NCBI GenBank assembly: GCA_937127205.1
Contig: CAKZLS010000347.1
Span: 1 to 10,088, forward strand
Direction: 5' to 3'
Origin: an uncultured Rhodospirillales bacterium
Lineage (GTDB): Bacteria; Pseudomonadota; Alphaproteobacteria; Rhodospirillales; Defluviicoccaceae
Length of the DNA: 10,088 nucleotides
In this document: piece after piece, positions 6,753 to 10,088 of the stretch
Numbering within the stretch: the first letter of the stretch is position 1
How the letters are laid out: each line of letters begins with the position of its first letter
Notes under the pieces: model-generated
The model's database searches: none
Told to the model about the DNA's origin: nothing
The model's input: only the letters and a program-made list of their open reading frames with translations
Made by a program: the position numbers and the translations under genes

Positions 6753-7790
6753 ATGAAGTATTCCCAACTTGGCCGGACCGGCATCTCGGTAAGCCGAATT
6801 TGTCTCGGCACCATGACGTTTGGCGAGCAGAACACAGAAGCCGAGGCGTTCTGGCAGCTTGATCGGAGCCTCGACGCGGGCGTCAATTTCGCGGATACGG
6901 CCGAGATGTATCCCATCCCGGCCCGCGCCGAAACCGGCGGACGGACCGAGGAAATCCTCGGCAACCGGATCAGCAGCCGGAAGAGCCGCAGCCAGATGGT
7001 TTTGGCCACCAAAGTCAGCGGCCCGGGTCTCGCCCATATTCGAGGTGGCCAACCGAGCTTCCGGACGCCGCTTATGGAACAGGCCATCGACGGAAGCCTG
7101 CGGCGGCTCAAAACCGACACCATCGACCTCTATCAATTGCACTGGCCCGAACGCACGACCAACCTGTTCGGAAAGCGCGGCTATGTGCACGGCGCCTCCG
7201 ACGATGACGACACGCCGCTCCGCCAGGTTCTCGAGGTGTTGGCGGCGCAGGTTCAGGTGGGCAAGATTCGCGCCATCGGACTTTCCAACGAAACACCTTG
7301 GGGGGTCATGCGATGCCTTCAGTTGGCCGAGGAGTACGGGCTCCCCCGGGTTGCGAGCGTGCAGAACCCCTACAATCTGCTCAATCGCCTCTATGAGATC
7401 GGTCTAGCGGAAGTGTCGATTCGCGAAGACTGCGGACTGCTGGCCTACTCGCCGCTGGCATTCGGCGTCCTGAGCGGGAAATACCTCGAGGGTCAACGCC
7501 CTCCGGACGCACGGCTGACCCGGTTTCCCGAGTACAAACGTTACATCAAACCGAACGCGATCGCGGCGACCGAGGCCTACGTCGCTCTTGCCCGGAGCCA
7601 TGGTCTCGATCCGGTGCACATGGCGCTGGCTCATGTCTTGTCCCGGGAGTTCCTGACCAGCGCCATTATCGGCGCCAGGACACCGGAACAGCTTGAAATT
7701 TTTCTGAAGGCCGTGGACGTTGTTCTGGACCCGCCTCTGAACGATGCTATCGATACCATCCACGAAAGCAACCCCGACCCGGCGCCTTAG
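6753..7790 (+). CDS. tas: NADP(H)-dependent aldo/keto reductase, Tas-like
   Basis: A 345-residue cytoplasmic oxidoreductase of the AKR (beta/alpha)8-barrel superfamily. The catalytic tetrad is Asp48, Tyr53, Lys87 and His130, in the contexts NFADTAEMYP, ATKVSG and LYQLHWPE. LGTMTFGEQNTEAEAF near the N-terminus, the VSNET-like GLSNETPWGVMR, QNPYNLLNR and the C-terminal PAP ending all closely match my memory of E. coli Tas (346 residues). Tas can complement a tyrosine-auxotrophic prephenate-dehydrogenase defect under starvation, but its physiological substrate is not settled. The ribosome site before ATG 6753 is weak, which fits read-through translation from the upstream FIST gene. thpR follows after 14 bases. 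The family is certain; the Tas subgroup is likely. Confidence 0.9.
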   Translation: MKYSQLGRTGISVSRICLGTMTFGEQNTEAEAFWQLDRSLDAGVNFADTAEMYPIPARAETGGRTEEILGNRISSRKSRSQMVLATKVSGPGLAHIRGGQPSFRTPLMEQAIDGSLRRLKTDTIDLYQLHWPERTTNLFGKRGYVHGASDDDDTPLRQVLEVLAAQVQVGKIRAIGLSNETPWGVMRCLQLAEEYGLPRVASVQNPYNLLNRLYEIGLAEVSIREDCGLLAYSPLAFGVLSGKYLEGQRPPDARLTRFPEYKRYIKPNAIAATEAYVALARSHGLDPVHMALAHVLSREFLTSAIIGARTPEQLEIFLKAVDVVLDPPLNDAIDTIHESNPDPAP

Positions 7791-7804
7791 AGCAAAGATC
7801 CGTT

Positions 7805-8344
7805 ATGCTTCGCCTGTTCATCGCAGTTCCGCTCCCCGAGCACATTCGTTCCGATCTTGCCGGCTTGTGTTCCGGCGTACCCGACGCCAAGTGGGTCGCC
7901 GCCGAGAACATGCACTTGACGCTTCGGTTCATCGGCGAAGTCGGAAGAGGCGACGCCGACGACATTCATCAAGCGCTAAGCCGAATTCGCCTTCCGGCTT
8001 TTGACTTGGTTGTGTCTGGCGTCGGGTGTTTCGAAACGCGGCGAAAGATTCATAGCCTCTGGGCCAGCGTCGAGAAGCACGAACTGTTGTCGCGCCTGCG
8101 CGAGAAGGTGGAATCCGCGGTGGTCCGCGAGGGATTGGAACCGGAACGGCGCAAGTTTAAGGCCCATATTACCCTGGCCCGGTTTCGAAAGGGGTCAGGC
8201 GGGCGGATTGGCACCTTTATCGAAAACAACAACCGGTTTCGGACCGAACCGTTCCGCGTTACGTATTTCACCTTGTTCCGCAGCCACCTCGGCAACCAAG
8301 GCCCGCACTACGAACCGCTGGCCGAGTACCCTTTGGATGAATGA
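7805..8344 (+). CDS. thpR: RNA 2',3'-cyclic phosphodiesterase (ThpR, LigT-like)
   Basis: A 179-residue protein of the 2H phosphoesterase superfamily. Both catalytic HxT motifs are present: His37-Leu-Thr39 (MHLTLRFIGEV) and His121-Ile-Thr123 (AHITLARFRK). The opening MLRLFIAVPLPE and the ending RSHLGNQGPHYEPLAEYPL are typical of this family, and the length matches the usual 175-190 residues. ThpR opens 2',3'-cyclic phosphate ends of RNA to 2'-phosphates and can show weak 2'-5' RNA ligase activity; it acts in the cytoplasm. It is the last gene of the tesA-FIST-tas-thpR run, 14 bases after tas. The ribosome site is poor (AAAGAT region), suggesting coupled translation. Its stop is only 11 bases from the stop of the convergent ankyrin gene. 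Identification is firm. Confidence 0.93.
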   Translation: MLRLFIAVPLPEHIRSDLAGLCSGVPDAKWVAAENMHLTLRFIGEVGRGDADDIHQALSRIRLPAFDLVVSGVGCFETRRKIHSLWASVEKHELLSRLREKVESAVVREGLEPERRKFKAHITLARFRKGSGGRIGTFIENNNRFRTEPFRVTYFTLFRSHLGNQGPHYEPLAEYPLDE

Positions 8345-8355
8345 TCAAGCGGCGG

Positions 8356-9981
8356 CTACAATTTGCTCCGTCTCAAAACATCCCGGCAGTAAACCGAGCG
8401 ACTGGTGCCGTTGTCGTAAACCCAATTGTCGCTGTTTTTTGCACAATATTCGTTGAGCTCTGCCGGGTTATCGATGCTATTGAAATTGAGACCGCGAAGA
8501 TTTTGAAAACCGCTCAGAATGGAACCGATAAAGTCCTCGCGTTTGGCAGGCTTCACTGGCGCAGGGGGGTCCGCGGCCACTTCTTTCGGCTGCCGGGAAC
8601 TGGCCGCCACCGCCAGCGAATTTATTAAACGCGCGGTTATCTTTCCGTCGGCTTGTAACCCGCTACTGCGCTGAAACGCGACGACAGCGGATTGCGTTTT
8701 TGACCCTTTCACACCATCCACCGGGCCGGGGTCGTAGCCCAGTTGGTGCAAGTATGTCTGAGCCCGTGTAACGCGTACCCGATCCTCCATGCCGCCCGCC
8801 GCTGGTTGTGGATTGTCATGGCTGGGTGGCTTCGGAGGTTCAATCTTTTGCGCTGGTTCCACGTTCGTAACCAGCTCCGGCTTCGCCTGCGGGGTAGCTG
8901 GCGCGAGGCGCGTCGCCGTTGTATCCGGCGGAAGAGAGCCGGTCCGCGAGGCAAGCACGTTGGCGAGATCCGGTCGGCCCTTCTGCCGTGCGATATCCAA
9001 GGCCGTCCGTCCCATGTCATCCACCGCGTGGATATCCGGGTTTTCCGCTAGCAACAATCGAGTGCTCTCTCCATCTCCGGCGTCGATGGCGGCCATCAGC
9101 GCGGTTTGGCCCCGCGTGTCGGCAACATTGACGTTCGCACCCGCACCGATGAGAACGTCCACAACATCGGCGTGCCCCCTGCGCGCGGCGGCGATAAGAG
9201 GTGTCACGCCCAAATTGGGAGACGTTTCAGGATCTGCTCCCGGCGCCGCCCCGGAATCTCCTGATTGGCCAGTTCCAGAGGCCGCCCCCAACAAGTCCCG
9301 TGAGAGCATTTCTCGCGAATCGGCATCCAGGCCTTCGCCGATAACAGGCTCGCGGGTTCCCGATGCTGGGGAAAATCCAGCTACGGCGTCCGGTGATCCC
9401 GGCTCGCCCGCTATTATATCTGATTGTCCGTTAGATTCCGGAAACAGGGTATCAGTGCCGAGATCTATGACATCGACTGTCCCAAACGAAGGGTCCGCGC
9501 CACGTTCAAGAAGATAGCGAACCATGGCCTTGTCGCCGTTGTTCGCGGCAACAACCAGCAGCGTCCCGCCACCCGCGAGCGGCGCGCCGCTGTCGGTCCG
9601 CGCATCGAGTAATGCCTCAACGGCCCTTATGTCGCCGAGGAAAACGGCTTTTTCGAGGGGCGATCCCCATAGCGGAGAGGGTGTCGTTGTTGCCTGTTCG
9701 GCAAACCGAGACGGCTCATCCCCGCTCGGTGGCGGCGCCTCGCGCGCCGTCTCTGTCGCAAGAGTGGACTCTTCCGGCGGCCCGTTTTCCGCTTTGTATC
9801 CAACGTCGGCGCTTGCAGAAACGTTCGTTCTTGTGACGGTACTTTCGTCGGGTTGGCCGCTTGCAAAGACATACACAATGACTACCGCAGCCGCCGACAA
9901 GGCTCCGACGGCTGCCGACATCATCCGCCGTGGACCGCGGCTTGCTCGTTTTCGCGGACGATCGTTTGCGTCCGCCGCCAT
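8356..9981 (-). CDS. Membrane-anchored ankyrin-repeat protein with peptidoglycan-binding domain
   Basis: 541 residues from ATG 9981. An Arg/Lys-rich N-terminus (8-19) precedes one TM helix (about 21-40) with no clear cleavage site, predicting an inner-membrane anchor with a periplasmic body. An acidic Pro/Ser/Thr-rich stretch follows. Ankyrin repeats occur in two blocks, about 108-166 and 258-346 (GVTPLIAAARRGHADVVDVL, GQTALMAAIDAGD, GRTALDIARQKGR), split by a 90-residue low-complexity insert. A Pro-rich linker leads to a PG_binding_1 domain at about 400-458 (LGYDPGPVDGVKG, then VAFQRSSGLQADG), a cell-wall-binding fold. The tail (about 480-541) has Cys513, Trp520 and Cys532 and matches no family I know. 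No catalytic domain is visible, so a scaffold or wall-tethered adaptor is my inference. TTG 10011 and GTG 9993 are alternative starts; none has a strong ribosome site. Confidence 0.82.
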   Translation of the reverse strand: MAADANDRPRKRASRGPRRMMSAAVGALSAAAVVIVYVFASGQPDESTVTRTNVSASADVGYKAENGPPEESTLATETAREAPPPSGDEPSRFAEQATTTPSPLWGSPLEKAVFLGDIRAVEALLDARTDSGAPLAGGGTLLVVAANNGDKAMVRYLLERGADPSFGTVDVIDLGTDTLFPESNGQSDIIAGEPGSPDAVAGFSPASGTREPVIGEGLDADSREMLSRDLLGAASGTGQSGDSGAAPGADPETSPNLGVTPLIAAARRGHADVVDVLIGAGANVNVADTRGQTALMAAIDAGDGESTRLLLAENPDIHAVDDMGRTALDIARQKGRPDLANVLASRTGSLPPDTTATRLAPATPQAKPELVTNVEPAQKIEPPKPPSHDNPQPAAGGMEDRVRVTRAQTYLHQLGYDPGPVDGVKGSKTQSAVVAFQRSSGLQADGKITARLINSLAVAASSRQPKEVAADPPAPVKPAKREDFIGSILSGFQNLRGLNFNSIDNPAELNEYCAKNSDNWVYDNGTSRSVYCRDVLRRSKL

Positions 9982-10088
9982 TGCAGCCGCCACATTCCGC
10001 CCCGATGGCAAAGCAGAATCCGAAGATTGTTAGTTTCCGGCGACGACGTCGAGCGTCCAATCGTCGTTTTTCGCTCCCGTTGCTTCAC
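9982..10088. other. Upstream region of the ankyrin gene at the window edge
   Basis: About 100 bases at the right end, upstream of the - strand ankyrin gene. No good sigma-70 pair or ribosome site is visible. On the - strand a TGA at 10087-10085 could be the end of another gene lying outside the window, but nothing more can be said. A short GC-rich palindrome around GACGTC (near 10043) is probably chance in this composition. Confidence 0.2.

Noticed and set aside
1..10088. Mobile element, CRISPR array or defence island
   Set aside because: No transposase, integrase, regularly spaced repeats, tRNA attachment site or known defence gene was seen, and composition looks even across the window.

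Overview
The window looks like chromosomal DNA of an alphaproteobacterium. It is GC-rich (roughly 60% or more by eye) and densely coded, with 4-base stop/start overlaps. Its Bax-inhibitor and FIST-domain proteins have the sequence style of that class; this is a judgement from memory, not a search. There is no tRNA, rRNA, CRISPR array, transposase, integrase or phage gene. Most of the region is conserved housekeeping or envelope content, not an accessory island.

Layout, left to right. Bases 1-151 hold the C-terminal end of a probable parallel beta-helix protein. A 117-base gap carries an AT-rich candidate promoter/operator. Next is a small AhpD-like (carboxymuconolactone decarboxylase family) thiol protein on the + strand. 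It converges on a Bax inhibitor-1/YccA membrane protein on the - strand, with a strong hairpin terminator between them. From 1590 to 4882 on the - strand lies a two-gene ABC transporter operon of the YbbA-YbbP type, with the ATPase upstream and the 846-residue FtsX-like permease downstream, overlapping by 4 bases. Divergent from it, on the + strand, is the SGNH esterase/thioesterase gene tesA. This tesA / ybbA-ybbP divergence is the same arrangement as in Escherichia coli.

tesA starts a compact co-directional run: tesA, a stand-alone FIST-domain protein (4-base overlap), a Tas-type aldo/keto reductase (33-base gap) and the RNA ligase-like phosphodiesterase thpR (14-base gap). It is probably one transcription unit. 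thpR converges, 11 bases apart, with a long - strand gene for a membrane-anchored protein. That protein has two blocks of ankyrin repeats, a peptidoglycan-binding domain and an unassigned C-terminal tail with two cysteines.

How the genes fit together: TesA and YbbA-YbbP concern periplasmic lipid or acyl substrates and the envelope. The ankyrin/peptidoglycan-binding protein is also predicted to face the periplasm. The FIST, Tas and ThpR products are predicted to be cytoplasmic, and their shared purpose is unknown. I found no clear undescribed defence or mobile system. The items most worth a second look are the Bax-inhibitor protein, whose TM6 acidic residue is Glu and whose TM7 Asp position is Ser; the ankyrin-peptidoglycan-binding architecture with its cysteine tail; the tesA-FIST-tas-thpR gene run; and the phased ATTAG/CTAAT motifs upstream of the AhpD-like gene.
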